Shown: positions 47,072 to 56,596, counted from the first letter of the stretch. The stretch is DNA of 64,000 nt from Arthrobacter sp. ISL-95 (GCF_018613695.1 NZ_JAGGPR010000016.1:1-64000); one strand, 5' to 3'. Notes: generated by a model not told the origin, from the sequence alone. Numbers and translations: made by a program.

Positions 47072-48447
47072 CAGTTCTGGTCCTCGTTGACATCCACGGC
47101 AGCTTCGTTAGTGCGCTCGGTTGGCCCCTTCGGCTTCCGCGTGGACAGCGTAGTGCCCTTGACGTGCCCTTCCTCGTCCAACATGTTGAACCAGGCAGCA
47201 GCAGTCTCCACGTCCTTATCGCCACGACCGGACAAGTTAACGATCACCGTCACGTCAGAGGGGTTTTCCTTGCCCTCCGTGAGCCGGTGACCGATCTTGA
47301 TGGCACCTGCCAAGGCATGTGAGGACTCAATGGCGGGGATGATGCCTTCAGTCCGGCACAGGACGCTGAAGGCGTCCATGGCCTCGGTGTCCGTCACCGC
47401 CTCGTAGGTAACACGCCCGATATCTGCCAGGTAGGAGTGTTCCGGGCCGACGCTCGGGTAGTCCAAGCCGGCGGAAATGGAGTGGGACTCAATGGTCTGG
47501 CCGTCTTCGTCCTGCATCAGGTAGGAACGGGCCCCGTGAAGTACACCAGGGCGGCCCAGGGAGATCGCTGCCGCGTGGCGGCCCGTCTCCACGCCTTCGC
47601 CTCCGGCTTCAAAGCCGTAGATCTTCACTGACGCGTCGTCAAGGAAAGCGTGGAAGAGGCCGATTGCGTTGGATCCTCCACCGATACATGCAGCAATGGC
47701 GTCGGGAAGCTTGCCTGTTTGCTCCAGGATCTGGCTGCGCGCTTCTTCACCGATGACTTCGTGGAAGTAGCGGACCATGGCGGGGAAGGGATGCGCCCCG
47801 GCTGCGGTGCCCAACAGGTAGTGGGTGTGCTCCACATTGGAGACCCAATCCCGAAGGGCATCGTTGATGGCATCCTTGAGTGTCTGTGAACCGTTGGTCA
47901 CAGGTACCACCGTGGCACCGAGCAGCTGCATGCGGGCCACGTTCAGGGCCTGGCGCCGACAATCCTCGGCACCCATGTAGACCACGCAATCCAGGCCCAG
48001 CAGGGCTGCGGCCGTGGCGCTGGCGACACCGTGCTGTCCAGCACCGGTTTCCGCGATCACACGGGTTTTGCCCATGCGCTTGGCGAGGAGTGCCTGACCC
48101 AGGACGTTGTTGATCTTGTGGGAGCCGGTGTGGTTCAGGTCCTCGCGCTTGAGGAAGATGCGTGCCCCGCCGGCGTGCTCCGAGAAGCGCTTGGCTTCGG
48201 TGAGCAGGGAAGGCCTGCCGGAGTAGTTCTTGTTGAGGTCCTTGAGCTGCGCGATGAAATCTGGATCAGCCTTGGCTTTCTCAAAAGTGTCTTGGACTTC
48301 GTCGAGGGCGGCGATGAGCGACTCGGGCATCCAGCGTCCGCCATAGCTGCCAAAGTAGGGCCCCGATGCATTCCGCAGCGAAGGGCCACCTTGGAGGAAT
48401 GCGTCAGCCACATTCTCTTCTGAGCCGGCTGTTGGCGCGTCGACCAT
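47071..48447 (-). CDS. trpB: tryptophan synthase beta subunit
   Basis: Encodes 458 residues from ATG 48447, with GTGAG just upstream; GTG 48456 would add three. The PLP lysine lies in HTGSHKINN, with the phosphate-binding glycines in CIGGGSNAIGLF. It joins indole and serine to form tryptophan. The C-terminal 35 residues are a variable tail. A 114-bp gap separates it from trpC. Confidence 0.97.
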   Translation of the reverse strand: MVDAPTAGSEENVADAFLQGGPSLRNASGPYFGSYGGRWMPESLIAALDEVQDTFEKAKADPDFIAQLKDLNKNYSGRPSLLTEAKRFSEHAGGARIFLKREDLNHTGSHKINNVLGQALLAKRMGKTRVIAETGAGQHGVASATAAALLGLDCVVYMGAEDCRRQALNVARMQLLGATVVPVTNGSQTLKDAINDALRDWVSNVEHTHYLLGTAAGAHPFPAMVRYFHEVIGEEARSQILEQTGKLPDAIAACIGGGSNAIGLFHAFLDDASVKIYGFEAGGEGVETGRHAAAISLGRPGVLHGARSYLMQDEDGQTIESHSISAGLDYPSVGPEHSYLADIGRVTYEAVTDTEAMDAFSVLCRTEGIIPAIESSHALAGAIKIGHRLTEGKENPSDVTVIVNLSGRGDKDVETAAAWFNMLDEEGHVKGTTLSTRKPKGPTERTNEAAVDVNEDQN

Positions 48448-48561
48448 CAGTCTCACCGTCCTGTTCCAGTTAGTTCATTGGGTAGTTCCACGTGCCACAA
48501 GGCAGCCGCAGGCTAATGCCCGGGCTGCCTTGCAACTATTCGCCGTGATTCAGTTACTGCC

Positions 48562-49380
48562 TCAGTTCCTGACGGCGATGGCGGCAGCTCCGGCTGCCTT
48601 GAATTCAGTGATGCGTTCCCGGGGCGTGGAGTCGCTGACCAGCGCCTCCCCCACCAGGATGGCGTTGGCGCCGCCCTCGGCGTAATGCGAGACGTCCTCG
48701 GGCCCCCTGACGCCGGATTCGGCCACGATGACGGACTCAGCTGGAATCAAGCCGGCCAGTGATCCGAAAACGGAGCGATCGACGTCGAGCGTTTTGAGGT
48801 TGCGGACATTGATGCCAATGATCTTGGCCTGCGCCGCTACTGCCCGCTCGATTTCTTCTTCGGTGTGCGTCTCCACCAGTACGTTCATGCCGAGCTCGTG
48901 GCTCAGGGCACTGAAGTCGGCAAGCTCCGAGTCGGACAATGCCGCGACGATCAGCAGGATGAGGTCCGCGCCATGGGCACGGGCTTCCCAGATCTGGTAC
49001 TCATCAACGGTGAAGTCCTTGCGCAACAACGGCGTTTCGACGGCGGCGCGCACCGCATCGAGGTCCGCCAACGAACCGCCAAAGCGGCGCTGTTCGGTGA
49101 GGACGCTGATTACGGAAGCTCCGCCGTCGGCATACTGCACCGCGAGCGACGCGGGATCGGCGATGGACGCGAGGTCACCCTTGGAGGGGCTGCGACGCTT
49201 GATCTCGGCGATGACTTTGAGGTCGTTGCGGATCGATGACGGGCCACCAAGGGCTGCCCATGCATCACGAGCGGGAGCAGCGTTTGCGGCGCGCTCCTTC
49301 AGCTCCGCAAGGGACACGCGGCCGCGGCGGACCTCCATGTCCTCCTTGACTCCAACAATGATGTCATCAAGAACGGTCAC
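48562..49380 (-). CDS. trpC: indole-3-glycerol phosphate synthase
   Basis: Encodes 272 residues in a TIM barrel. VIAEIKRRSPSKG holds the catalytic Lys, LLRKDFTVDEYQI and IIGINVRNLKTLDVD follow, and ESGVRGPEDV is near the end. It closes the indole ring from carboxyphenylaminodeoxyribulose phosphate. It starts two bases after the small HGxxPAAW gene. trpD and trpG are not in this window. Confidence 0.97.
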   Translation of the reverse strand: MTVLDDIIVGVKEDMEVRRGRVSLAELKERAANAAPARDAWAALGGPSSIRNDLKVIAEIKRRSPSKGDLASIADPASLAVQYADGGASVISVLTEQRRFGGSLADLDAVRAAVETPLLRKDFTVDEYQIWEARAHGADLILLIVAALSDSELADFSALSHELGMNVLVETHTEEEIERAVAAQAKIIGINVRNLKTLDVDRSVFGSLAGLIPAESVIVAESGVRGPEDVSHYAEGGANAILVGEALVSDSTPRERITEFKAAGAAAIAVRN

Positions 49381-49382
49381 GA

Positions 49383-49655
49383 TTAGTGGCCGTTGTTCTG
49401 CAGCTTGCTGCCGCCAACTCCGTAGCCGGCCTTGCGCATGACGAAGCCTACGATCAGGCCGATGACCATGACCACCAGTCCGCCGACGAAGATCGGGGTG
49501 CTGGCGATGACAAAGGCGATGGAGGAAATCAGGGCGCCGACCAGCATCACAAGTACGCAGGTCCAGGCAGCCGGGCTGTTTCCATGACCGATGGCGTCAG
49601 CGTGGCTGGCCATGGTGGATTCCGCTTGATGGTTGGACACTGTGGTTTTGCTCAT
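49383..49655 (-). CDS. HGxxPAAW family small membrane protein
   Basis: Encodes 90 residues. The name-giving motif HGNSPAAW stands before two hydrophobic helices (about 32-52 and 55-73), with a Lys/Gly-rich tail. The family is found in trp operons of Actinobacteria; its function is unknown. It lies directly upstream of trpC and downstream of another trp-associated membrane gene, with a 133-bp gap between them. Confidence 0.85.
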   Translation of the reverse strand: MSKTTVSNHQAESTMASHADAIGHGNSPAAWTCVLVMLVGALISSIAFVIASTPIFVGGLVVMVIGLIVGFVMRKAGYGVGGSKLQNNGH

Positions 49656-49788
49656 GTGAAATCTCCTCAGGATGAATACTGCTTACATTCTGCCATTTAT
49701 TGACGACTGCCGGGACATCGGCGGACGTCAGGACAGGCGGCGTCGGCTTTGTTGCTCCGGACCGCCCGAAAGTCTGATGGGCGACTGC

Positions 49789-50394
49789 CTATGTGGGGTC
49801 TTCACCGCGCGAGAGGCTGTCCCAACTGTCGATCTCGTCCACTGGTTCGTTGCTGCTCTTCCTGCCCCGCGCCCCGGCGTCGTACTTGGTTCGGGAGGTC
49901 CAGTGCCGCCCTGCCAGAGGCAAGACAACAGCGCAGACCGCCAAGAGGAAACCGGCAATGATGGCAAGTACCGGGAACGCAGTTACTACAGCATCGGCCT
50001 GCCCGCCGGAGACTCCCGTGGCGGCAGCGATGGAACCCTGTGCGGCTCCCAGCGGATCAAGGATCACCGTGACTGCTGCGAGGATGATTCCCGCAGCGGA
50101 CAAGGCGATGAGGAATGCGGTTATCCAGCGGGCGATCTTCCCGGCGATGGACGCCGCCAGGCCACCCGCCAAAGCCACGACGGCCAGCGCCGTGACCGCG
50201 GTAGCCGCTTTGCTTCCTTGGACATGGAGGTCGCTGTTGGAAGCGCCGGTGGGATCCAGCCGGACCTCGATCCACGTCTGAGTGGTGGCTCCGAAGACAG
50301 CCAGCGCAAGGATGGTGGTGGCAAGAACCAGAGTGGACTTCCTCGCCCAACGCGGCGACCGCTTCGGCGAAGGCGCTGAAGATGCACTGCTCAT
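49789..50394 (-). CDS. Trp biosynthesis-associated membrane protein
   Basis: Encodes 201 residues with four hydrophobic segments and the block TQTWIEVRLD after the first, as in the actinobacterial family always found between trpE and trpC. It overlaps the trpE stop (ATGA). A role in tryptophan or anthranilate handling at the membrane is assumed from its constant position only. Confidence 0.85.
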   Translation of the reverse strand: MSSASSAPSPKRSPRWARKSTLVLATTILALAVFGATTQTWIEVRLDPTGASNSDLHVQGSKAATAVTALAVVALAGGLAASIAGKIARWITAFLIALSAAGIILAAVTVILDPLGAAQGSIAAATGVSGGQADAVVTAFPVLAIIAGFLLAVCAVVLPLAGRHWTSRTKYDAGARGRKSSNEPVDEIDSWDSLSRGEDPT

Positions 50395-51974
50395 GACGCC
50401 GGCGTCTCGTCATCGGACACGTCAGCATTCCGGGCGGCGCTTGCGGAAATGTTCTGCAGCGACCCGGCTGTGTGCACCGCGCGAAGGGGCGCGGCGGCCT
50501 TGTTCACCGTCTCCAAAGCTTCAGAAGGCTTGTGCGAATCGGCCACAATCCCACCGCCGGCCTGAACGTAGGCACGCCCCTCACGGAGCAGTGCGGACCG
50601 GATGGCAATGGCCATGTCCATGTCTCCGGCGAAGTCCAGGTAGCCCACCACGCCACCGTAGATGCCGCGCCGGTGCGGTTCCAGTTCGTCGAGCAGCCTC
50701 AGCGCACGCGGCTTGGGAGCACCGGACAGAGTGCCTGCCGGGAAGGTCGCTTTGAGCACGTCGTAGGCCTTGGCGTGGGGAGCCAGCTCGCCAACCACAG
50801 TGGAAACAAGGTGCATGATGTGGCTGAACCGCTCCACTTCCATGAACTGCGTGACATCCACGGTTCCCGCGACGCAGACCTTGGAGAGATCGTTGCGTGA
50901 GAGGTCAACCAGCATCAGGTGCTCGGCGCGCTCTTTCTGGTCGGCCAGGAGTTCCAACGCCAAGGCCTTGTCCGCCTCCACGGTCTTGCCACGGGGGCGC
51001 GAACCGGCGATGGGGTGGGTAATGACTTCCTGTCCGGTCACCGTGACCAAAGCCTCCGGCGACGAGCCCACAATCGAGTACTCGCGACCGTCCGCGTCCT
51101 CCAGGCTGAAGAGGTACATGTACGGGCTGGGGTTGGTGTTCCGCAGGACGCGGTAAACATCCAGCGGGTCCGCGGCACACTCCATTTCGAATCGCCGGGA
51201 GATCACCACCTGGAAAACCTCGCCGTCAACAATGGCTTCCTTGCCGCGGTCGATCGCTTCCAAGTACTTGGCCTCATCCCAGCGTTCCTGGACGCTGGAG
51301 GCAAAGTCCAGGGCACCGGTTTCCAGCACGGAGACCGGCTGGGCAACAGGGGTGCTGATCTGTGCCAGCAGCCCTTTAACCCTGGCTACGGCGTCGTGCC
51401 AGGCATCATCCACCCGCTCGGTGCTGTCATCGAAGTTGATGGCATTGGCTATCAGGAGGACTGTGCCGTCCACGTTGTCGTGCACCGCCATATCGGTGAC
51501 CAGGTTCAGTGCCATCTCCGGCAGTTGAAGGTCATCCTCGGGCGGAGACGTCAGTCGCTCCCAATGGCGCACGGCTTCCCAGCCAAGGAAGCCGACCAAT
51601 CCCGAGGTGAACGGAGGCAAGTCTTCAAAACGATCCGTCTGCAAAGCAGCAATGGTCTCGCGGACGGCTTCCACCGGGTTGCCGGAAACCGGGACGCCTA
51701 CAGGGGGCTGGCCGATCCAGTGGGCTTCGCCGTCCTTGGTGGTCAGCGTTGCACGAGACTTCGAACCAATGAAGGAATAGCGGGACCAGGAGCCGCCAAC
51801 CGCAGCTGATTCCAGGAGGAAGGTTCCCGGTTGCCCTTTGGCCAGCTTCCGGTACAAGCCGATGGGGGTCTCGGCATCCGCCAAAACCTTGAGTCGGACA
51901 GGGATGACACGGCTGTGGACGGCGAGTTCGCGGAACTCTTCCAGGCCCGGGCTGATGATTCCAAGGTCCTGCAT
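50391..51974 (-). CDS. trpE: anthranilate synthase component I
   Basis: Encodes 527 residues from ATG 51974 (MQDLGII), with GGAG upstream; the longer frame adds 46 unlikely residues. The tryptophan-feedback motif LLESAAVG lies in the N-terminal domain, and the chorismate site shows HPIAGSRPRGKT and LSGAPKPRALRLLDELE. It makes anthranilate from chorismate, using ammonia from TrpG, whose gene is elsewhere. hisI ends 58 bp upstream in the same direction. I see no clear leader peptide or attenuator in that gap. Confidence 0.95.
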   Translation of the reverse strand: MQDLGIISPGLEEFRELAVHSRVIPVRLKVLADAETPIGLYRKLAKGQPGTFLLESAAVGGSWSRYSFIGSKSRATLTTKDGEAHWIGQPPVGVPVSGNPVEAVRETIAALQTDRFEDLPPFTSGLVGFLGWEAVRHWERLTSPPEDDLQLPEMALNLVTDMAVHDNVDGTVLLIANAINFDDSTERVDDAWHDAVARVKGLLAQISTPVAQPVSVLETGALDFASSVQERWDEAKYLEAIDRGKEAIVDGEVFQVVISRRFEMECAADPLDVYRVLRNTNPSPYMYLFSLEDADGREYSIVGSSPEALVTVTGQEVITHPIAGSRPRGKTVEADKALALELLADQKERAEHLMLVDLSRNDLSKVCVAGTVDVTQFMEVERFSHIMHLVSTVVGELAPHAKAYDVLKATFPAGTLSGAPKPRALRLLDELEPHRRGIYGGVVGYLDFAGDMDMAIAIRSALLREGRAYVQAGGGIVADSHKPSEALETVNKAAAPLRAVHTAGSLQNISASAARNADVSDDETPAS

Positions 51975-52032
51975 GGCTATGTTCTCCGCCTTATTGTCTG
52001 AGGTGGTACGTCGGTGGAAAGTGGTGGGTGCC

Positions 52033-52449
52033 TTATTCGCGGTGGCCCGTAACGACTGTGAAGTCGCGACCATCAAAGCAGGTGCGGGTTCCGGTGTGGC
52101 AGGCTGCGCCAATTTGGTCCACGCGAATCAAAAGGGCATCGCCGTCGCAGTCAAGGGCAACAGACTTCACGAACTGTACGTGTCCGGAGGTGTCGCCCTT
52201 GCGCCAGTACTCCTGGCGGGAGCGGGAGTAGAAAGTGACCCTGCCGGAGGTCATGGTGCGGTGGAGCGCTTCGTCGTCCATCCAGCCGAGCATGAGGACC
52301 TCATGGGTGTCGTGCTGCTGCACGATTGCAGCAACGAGGCCTGAAGAATCCCGTTTCAGGGCGCTGGCGATCTCCTGCGGCAAGGGGCTCGCGGGGTCGC
52401 TTGAGAGCTCCGCGGCAGGAGTTGGGCTGGGGGCGGACTGCTCTGACAT
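52033..52449 (-). CDS. hisI: phosphoribosyl-AMP cyclohydrolase
   Basis: Encodes 138 residues from ATG 52449 (MSEQSAP). The metal-binding block ALDCDGDALLIRVDQIGAACH with GTRTCF, and WRKGDTSGHVQ, are diagnostic. It opens the purine ring in histidine synthesis. HisE is encoded separately at 55019, so this is the monofunctional form. It is the first gene of the hisI–trpE run; divergent from the TIGR03085 gene with about 90 bp between starts. Confidence 0.95.
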   Translation of the reverse strand: MSEQSAPSPTPAAELSSDPASPLPQEIASALKRDSSGLVAAIVQQHDTHEVLMLGWMDDEALHRTMTSGRVTFYSRSRQEYWRKGDTSGHVQFVKSVALDCDGDALLIRVDQIGAACHTGTRTCFDGRDFTVVTGHRE

Positions 52450-52538
52450 CAGATCAAGTCTAGTGCCTTTGGCGGGAGCCGGATTCTGCGGCGGTTCCAC
52501 TGCGCAAGAGTGCTCCGATCGTGCTAGTTTCACAAGTG

Positions 52539-53183
52539 ATGCATTTCGTCGAACCTTCCCGAGAAGTACTGGCCGAAACCCTGCTGGCGGCCGGGCCTGA
52601 CTCCCCCACGCTCTGCGAAGGGTGGTTGACCCGGGATCTTGCCGCGCACTTGTACCTGCGGGAACGGAAGATTGCAGTTGGCTTGGGGCTCCTGATTCCT
52701 AGCCTGGGCAAGGCCTCCGAGAAGGCTACATCCAAGCTGGCAGAAAAGCTGAAGAGTTCGGACGCCTACGCGGATCTCGTCAAGACCTTCCGCGGTGGCC
52801 CGCCGGCTCTGTCCCCCTTGAAGATCAAAGCCCTGGATGAGACGTCAAACCTCATCGAGTACTTCGTGCACACCGAGGATATTCGCCGTGCCGGTGACCG
52901 CTGGGCGCCCCGCGCCCTGGACGAAGCCTATTCGGACGCCTTGTGGGACGAACTCATCAAGCGCGCGGCGTTCCTTTATCGCGGCGTGGACCTCGGCATT
53001 GTGCTTGTGCGGCCCACCGGCCCCCGGCACGTAGCCAAGCGCGCTCCCGTCTCCGTTGCCATTGTCGGCGAGCCCGGCGAGCTGCTCATGCATGCCCATG
53101 GCCGCACCAGCCAAGCCCTCGTCACCTTCGAGGGCCAGCCGGACGCCGTCGCGCTCTTGCAGTCTGCGGACATCGGCCTTTAA
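52539..53183 (+). CDS. TIGR03085 family metal-binding protein
   Basis: Encodes 214 residues from ATG 52539 (MHFVEPSRE). It begins with a DinB/mycothiol-transferase-like four-helix domain: LCEGWLTRDLAAHLYLRERK, with a metal-site histidine, and a later IEYFVHTEDIRRA with another. The family is actinobacterial and may use mycothiol, but no reaction is established. It stands alone on the plus strand between the his blocks. Confidence 0.85.
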   Translation: MHFVEPSREVLAETLLAAGPDSPTLCEGWLTRDLAAHLYLRERKIAVGLGLLIPSLGKASEKATSKLAEKLKSSDAYADLVKTFRGGPPALSPLKIKALDETSNLIEYFVHTEDIRRAGDRWAPRALDEAYSDALWDELIKRAAFLYRGVDLGIVLVRPTGPRHVAKRAPVSVAIVGEPGELLMHAHGRTSQALVTFEGQPDAVALLQSADIGL

Positions 53184-53185
53184 AC

Positions 53186-53250
53186 AGCAACGCGGGTCAC
53201 TTCCCGCCCGTAATCCGCTAGGGGAAGGGCAGGAAGTGACCCGCGTTGCT
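53186..53250. terminator. 19-bp bidirectional terminator
   Basis: The arms 53186-53204 and 53232-53250 pair perfectly over 19 positions and TTTT follows on the plus strand. It separates the convergent TIGR03085 and hisF genes. Confidence 0.85.
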
Positions 53251-53260
53251 TTTATGGGGA

Positions 53261-54037
53261 CTAGCGGACCTCGAAGCCTGCCTCACGAATCGCGGTCTTG
53301 ACCTGGGCAATCATGTCGTCTGGTCCAAAGTGAAACACTGATGCCGCCAGAACGGCGTCCGCGCCTGCCTCCACAGCAGGCGGGAAATGCGCAGGCACAC
53401 CTGCCCCACCGGACGCGATGATGGGAATGTTCACGGCGGCACGAACCAGGCGGATCAATTCAAGATCGAAACCGTCTTTGGTGCCATCAGCGTCGATCGA
53501 GTTGAGCAGAATTTCTCCCACACCCCGATCAGCTGCTTCTTTGGCCCAGGCTATGGCGTCGATTCCGGCGCCGGTGCGGCCACCATGGGTGGTCACCTCA
53601 AAACCGGACGACGTCGGCTGGTCACCTTCGCGGGTACGGCGTGCATCCACGGAGAGCACCAGCACCTGCGAGCCGAAGTGTCGGGTGATCTCATCGATCA
53701 CATCGGGCCGGGCAACGGCAGCGGTGTTGATGGATGCCTTGTCCGCGCCGAAGCGCAGGAGTTTGTCCACCTCGGCAACACCACGGACGCCTCCGCCCAC
53801 GGTAAGGGGGATGAATACTTCCTCTGCAGTGCGGCGAACGACATCGAACGTGGTTTCCCGGTTGCCGGACGAGGCTGTAACGTCCAGGAACGTCAGTTCG
53901 TCGGCCCCGCCGTTGTCGTACCGGTGTGCGAGTTCCACTGGATCTCCGGCGTCGCGGAGGCCTTCAAAATTGACACCTTTGACCACGCGGCCTGCATCGA
54001 CATCCAGGCATGGGATGACGCGTACGGCTACAGCCAT
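53261..54037 (-). CDS. hisF: imidazole glycerol phosphate synthase subunit HisF
   Basis: Encodes 258 residues in a TIM barrel: VIPCLDVDAGRVVKGVNF with the catalytic Asp, a second catalytic Asp in LLNSIDADGTKDGFD, and the phosphate-binding loop IIASGGAGVPAHF. It forms imidazole glycerol phosphate and AICAR with ammonia from HisH, which is outside the window. It follows hisG by 36 bp and closes the minus-strand his group. Confidence 0.97.
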   Translation of the reverse strand: MAVAVRVIPCLDVDAGRVVKGVNFEGLRDAGDPVELAHRYDNGGADELTFLDVTASSGNRETTFDVVRRTAEEVFIPLTVGGGVRGVAEVDKLLRFGADKASINTAAVARPDVIDEITRHFGSQVLVLSVDARRTREGDQPTSSGFEVTTHGGRTGAGIDAIAWAKEAADRGVGEILLNSIDADGTKDGFDLELIRLVRAAVNIPIIASGGAGVPAHFPPAVEAGADAVLAASVFHFGPDDMIAQVKTAIREAGFEVR

Positions 54038-54073
54038 GTGCTGCTCCTAGATTCTGCTGGACTCATACCGGGA

Positions 54074-54934
54074 TCAGATGCGGCAGGCGTGGATGCTGCT
54101 GACCAGGATGGCGCGTGCGCCGAGGTCGTACAGCTCGTCCATGATGCGGTTGGTTTCCTTCTTGGGAACCATGGACCGCACGGCAACCCACTCGGAATCC
54201 CGCAGCGGTGAGACGGTGGGCGATTCGAGGCCCGGAGTCAGGGCTGCCGCGTCTTCCACAAGGTCTTTGCGGATGTCGTAGTCCATCAGGACGTACTGGC
54301 GTGCCACGAGGACGCCTTGGAGTCGCCGGATGAGGATCTCAATTTCCTTGGCTGTTCCGTTGGCGGCTCCACCCGAGCCGAAGCGCCGGATCAGCACGGC
54401 CTCGGACTTCAGGATGGGATCGCCAAAGATCTCCATGCCGGCAGCCTTGAGGGTGTTACCTGTTTCAACCACGTCTGCGATCGCGTCTGCCACGCCGAGG
54501 CGTACCGAAGACTCCACGGCGCCGTCCAAGCGGACTACTGTGGCGTTCACGCCGCGCTCGGAGAGGTAGTCGCGCAGAAGTTGGTCGTAACTGGTGGCGA
54601 GGCGTTTGCCTTCGAGCTGCTCGACGCCGGTGAAGTCACCGACGGGACCGGCGAAACGGAAGGTGGACGGGGCGAAGCCCAACGGGAGCAGTTCTTCGGC
54701 TTCCACCTTTGCGTCCAGCAAGAGGTCGCGGCCGGTGATGCCTACGTCCAGGGTTCCCTCGCCCACGTACACTGCGATGTCGCGGGGACGGAGGAAGAAG
54801 AACTCAATGTCATTGTCGGGATCAACCATGACCAGTTCGCGGGTGTCGCGTCGCTGGCGGTAGCCGGCCTCGGACAACATTGCCGAGGCGGCTTCGGACA
54901 GGGATCCCTTGTTGGGGACTGCTACACGGAGCAT
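54074..54934 (-). CDS. hisG: ATP phosphoribosyltransferase, long form
   Basis: Encodes 286 residues. The start LRVAVPNKGSLSE, DVGITGRDLLLD and the phosphate loop DAIADVVETGNTLKAAGM are typical. The C-terminal 75 residues form the regulatory domain of the long, histidine-inhibited HisG, so no HisZ partner is needed. It catalyses the first step of histidine synthesis. hisE lies 84 bp upstream. Confidence 0.96.
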   Translation of the reverse strand: MLRVAVPNKGSLSEAASAMLSEAGYRQRRDTRELVMVDPDNDIEFFFLRPRDIAVYVGEGTLDVGITGRDLLLDAKVEAEELLPLGFAPSTFRFAGPVGDFTGVEQLEGKRLATSYDQLLRDYLSERGVNATVVRLDGAVESSVRLGVADAIADVVETGNTLKAAGMEIFGDPILKSEAVLIRRFGSGGAANGTAKEIEILIRRLQGVLVARQYVLMDYDIRKDLVEDAAALTPGLESPTVSPLRDSEWVAVRSMVPKKETNRIMDELYDLGARAILVSSIHACRI

Positions 54935-55018
54935 TGGGAGACTTTCTTTTTGGAATGGAGGTTTTCAGGCACGTTGGCCACGCGGCGGGCTCCGCAACAG
55001 GTCAGCGGAGTGGCGTGG

Positions 55019-55282
55019 CTAGAGATGCTTGTAAACGTCTTCCAGGCTGAGGCCCTTGGCGAGCATGAGGACCTGCAGGTGGTACAGCAACTGGGAGATT
55101 TCCTCAGCAGCGGCTTCGTCCGATTCGTACTCCGCGGCCATCCAGACTTCGGCGGCCTCTTCGACCACCTTCTTGCCGATGCCGTGGATTCCGGAGTCCA
55201 GTTCGGCAACCGTGCGCGAACCTGACGGGCGGGTCGCTGCTTTCTCACTCAGTTCTGCGAACAGCGTCTCGAAATTCTTCAC
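55019..55282 (-). CDS. hisE: phosphoribosyl-ATP pyrophosphatase
   Basis: Encodes 87 residues from GTG 55282 (VKNFETLF), with GGAGG just upstream; an ATG 84 bases further up has no family match. The all-helical NTP pyrophosphatase motif KKVVEEAAEVWMAA and SDEAAAEEISQLLYH binds magnesium. It performs the second step of histidine synthesis. It precedes hisG, as usual in Actinobacteria. Confidence 0.95.
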   Translation of the reverse strand: MKNFETLFAELSEKAATRPSGSRTVAELDSGIHGIGKKVVEEAAEVWMAAEYESDEAAAEEISQLLYHLQVLMLAKGLSLEDVYKHL

Positions 55283-55338
55283 GCCCTCCAGACTACTTGC
55301 TCCAGGGCGGACACCGCTTGTTGGGGCGTTGCATGACG

Positions 55339-55374
55339 AAGGGGATGTGAGTGAAGACACACTCACATCCCCTT
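55339..55374 (-). terminator. perfect 15-bp hairpin after ribH
   Basis: AAGGGGATGTGAGTG, loop AAGACA and CACTCACATCCCCTT lie 16 bp past the ribH stop, between the rib operon and hisE. It is probably the rib operon terminator; a T-run is lacking. Confidence 0.6.
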
Positions 55375-55389
55375 CTGCAGCAAGCGCTT

Positions 55390-55875
55390 CTAGCTGAACT
55401 GCTTGAGCGCCACAGCCGTGGCCAAGGCAGCGGTCACTGCTTCGTGGCCCTTGTCCTCCTTGGAACCGGGAAGACCGGCACGGTCGATCCCCTGTTGCTC
55501 GGTGTCGCAGGTGAGGACGCCGAAGCCAACCGGCACGCCGGTGCGGACGCTGACGTCGGTGAGGCCCGAGGTCGCCGCCTGGCAGACGTAGTCGAAGTGC
55601 GGGGTTCCGCCGCGGATCACCACGCCCAGGGCTACGACGGCGTCAAAGTGCGGCGCGAGCCTGGCCGCGGCAACCGGAAGCTCAAAGCTGCCCGGAACCC
55701 GCAGCAGTGTGGGTTCGGCGATGCCGGCTTCCTTTGCGGCGCGAAGGGCGCCGTCAACCAGTCCGTCCATGATCTGTGTGTGCCAGCTCGCGGCCACGAT
55801 GGCCAGCTTCAGCTGAGAGGTTTCCTCGGGGTTGAGGGTGGTGAGGTCAATAGTGGGTGCGCCGTGGCCGCTCAT
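55390..55875 (-). CDS. ribH: 6,7-dimethyl-8-ribityllumazine synthase
   Basis: Encodes 161 residues from ATG 55875 (MSGHGAP); the frame upstream belongs to ribA in another frame. VPGSFELPVAAARLA, ALGVVIRGGTPHFDYVCQAA and the catalytic histidine region match lumazine synthase, which forms the 60-subunit shell in many bacteria. It condenses dihydroxybutanone phosphate with the pyrimidine intermediate. It is the last gene of the riboflavin operon, 16 bp after ribA. Confidence 0.96.
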   Translation of the reverse strand: MSGHGAPTIDLTTLNPEETSQLKLAIVAASWHTQIMDGLVDGALRAAKEAGIAEPTLLRVPGSFELPVAAARLAPHFDAVVALGVVIRGGTPHFDYVCQAATSGLTDVSVRTGVPVGFGVLTCDTEQQGIDRAGLPGSKEDKGHEAVTAALATAVALKQFS

Positions 55876-55891
55876 ATTGATTGAAGTCCGT

Positions 55892-56596
55892 TCAGTCTTG
55901 GTTGTTGTCGAAGGGGTGGGGTGCCGGCGTCTTGCCGTTGCTGACGGGCTCAACGTCGAGCGCCAGCCGGTGATCCATCCGGTCTTTCTTGGTCTGCAGG
56001 TAGCGCAGGTTCTGTTCGCGGGAAGGAACCTCGGTGGGTACCATCTCCACAACCGTGACTCCGGCTTGGGCAAGGCGGTTTTGCTTGTCCGGGTTGTTGC
56101 TCAACAACCTGACCTCGTGCAGCCCCATCTCCGCCAGGATCTGGCCCGCCGCTGTGTAGGAGCGTGCATCTACCGGCAGGCCGAGCTGTTCGTTGGCCTC
56201 CACGGTGTCGAAGCCGGCTTCCTGCAGCGCGTATGCCTTGATCTTGTTGGCCAGCCCGATGCCGCGGCCCTCTTGGCCGCGCAGGTAGAGCAGTGTCCCG
56301 CCCTCTGCGTGAATGAGTTCCAAAGCAAAGGCCAACTGCTCTCCGCAGTCACAGCGGTAGGAACCGAACACGTCACCGGTCAGGCACTCCGAATGCAGCC
56401 GTACCAGCGGCGCATGGCCGCCCTTGGGCGGGGTGGGGGAACTGACGGCAAGGTGCTCGTGGCCCGTCTCAAGGTCCGTCCACGCCTGTGCCACGAAATC
56501 ACCAAAAGCGGTCGGCAATTGCACGATCGGCCCACCACTGACGGGATGCGGCCCGGGGCCGGTGTGGTCACTGCTGCGTGTGGTCGATGCGGTCAT
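55892..56596 (-). CDS. ribA: GTP cyclohydrolase II
   Basis: Encodes 234 residues. Zinc cysteines lie in SECLTGDVFGSYRCDCGEQL, and YLRGQEGRGIGL binds GTP. It opens GTP to the first pyrimidine of riboflavin synthesis. In many bacteria this is fused to RibB; here the two are separate genes overlapping by four bases (ATGA). The substrate-site Arg/Thr block LLSNNPDK near the end is intact. Confidence 0.93.
   Translation of the reverse strand: MTASTTRSSDHTGPGPHPVSGGPIVQLPTAFGDFVAQAWTDLETGHEHLAVSSPTPPKGGHAPLVRLHSECLTGDVFGSYRCDCGEQLAFALELIHAEGGTLLYLRGQEGRGIGLANKIKAYALQEAGFDTVEANEQLGLPVDARSYTAAGQILAEMGLHEVRLLSNNPDKQNRLAQAGVTVVEMVPTEVPSREQNLRYLQTKKDRMDHRLALDVEPVSNGKTPAPHPFDNNQD

Noticed and set aside
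45284..47290. Plus-strand 668-codon open frame
   Set aside because: It is antisense to lgt and the trp genes, with low-complexity composition.
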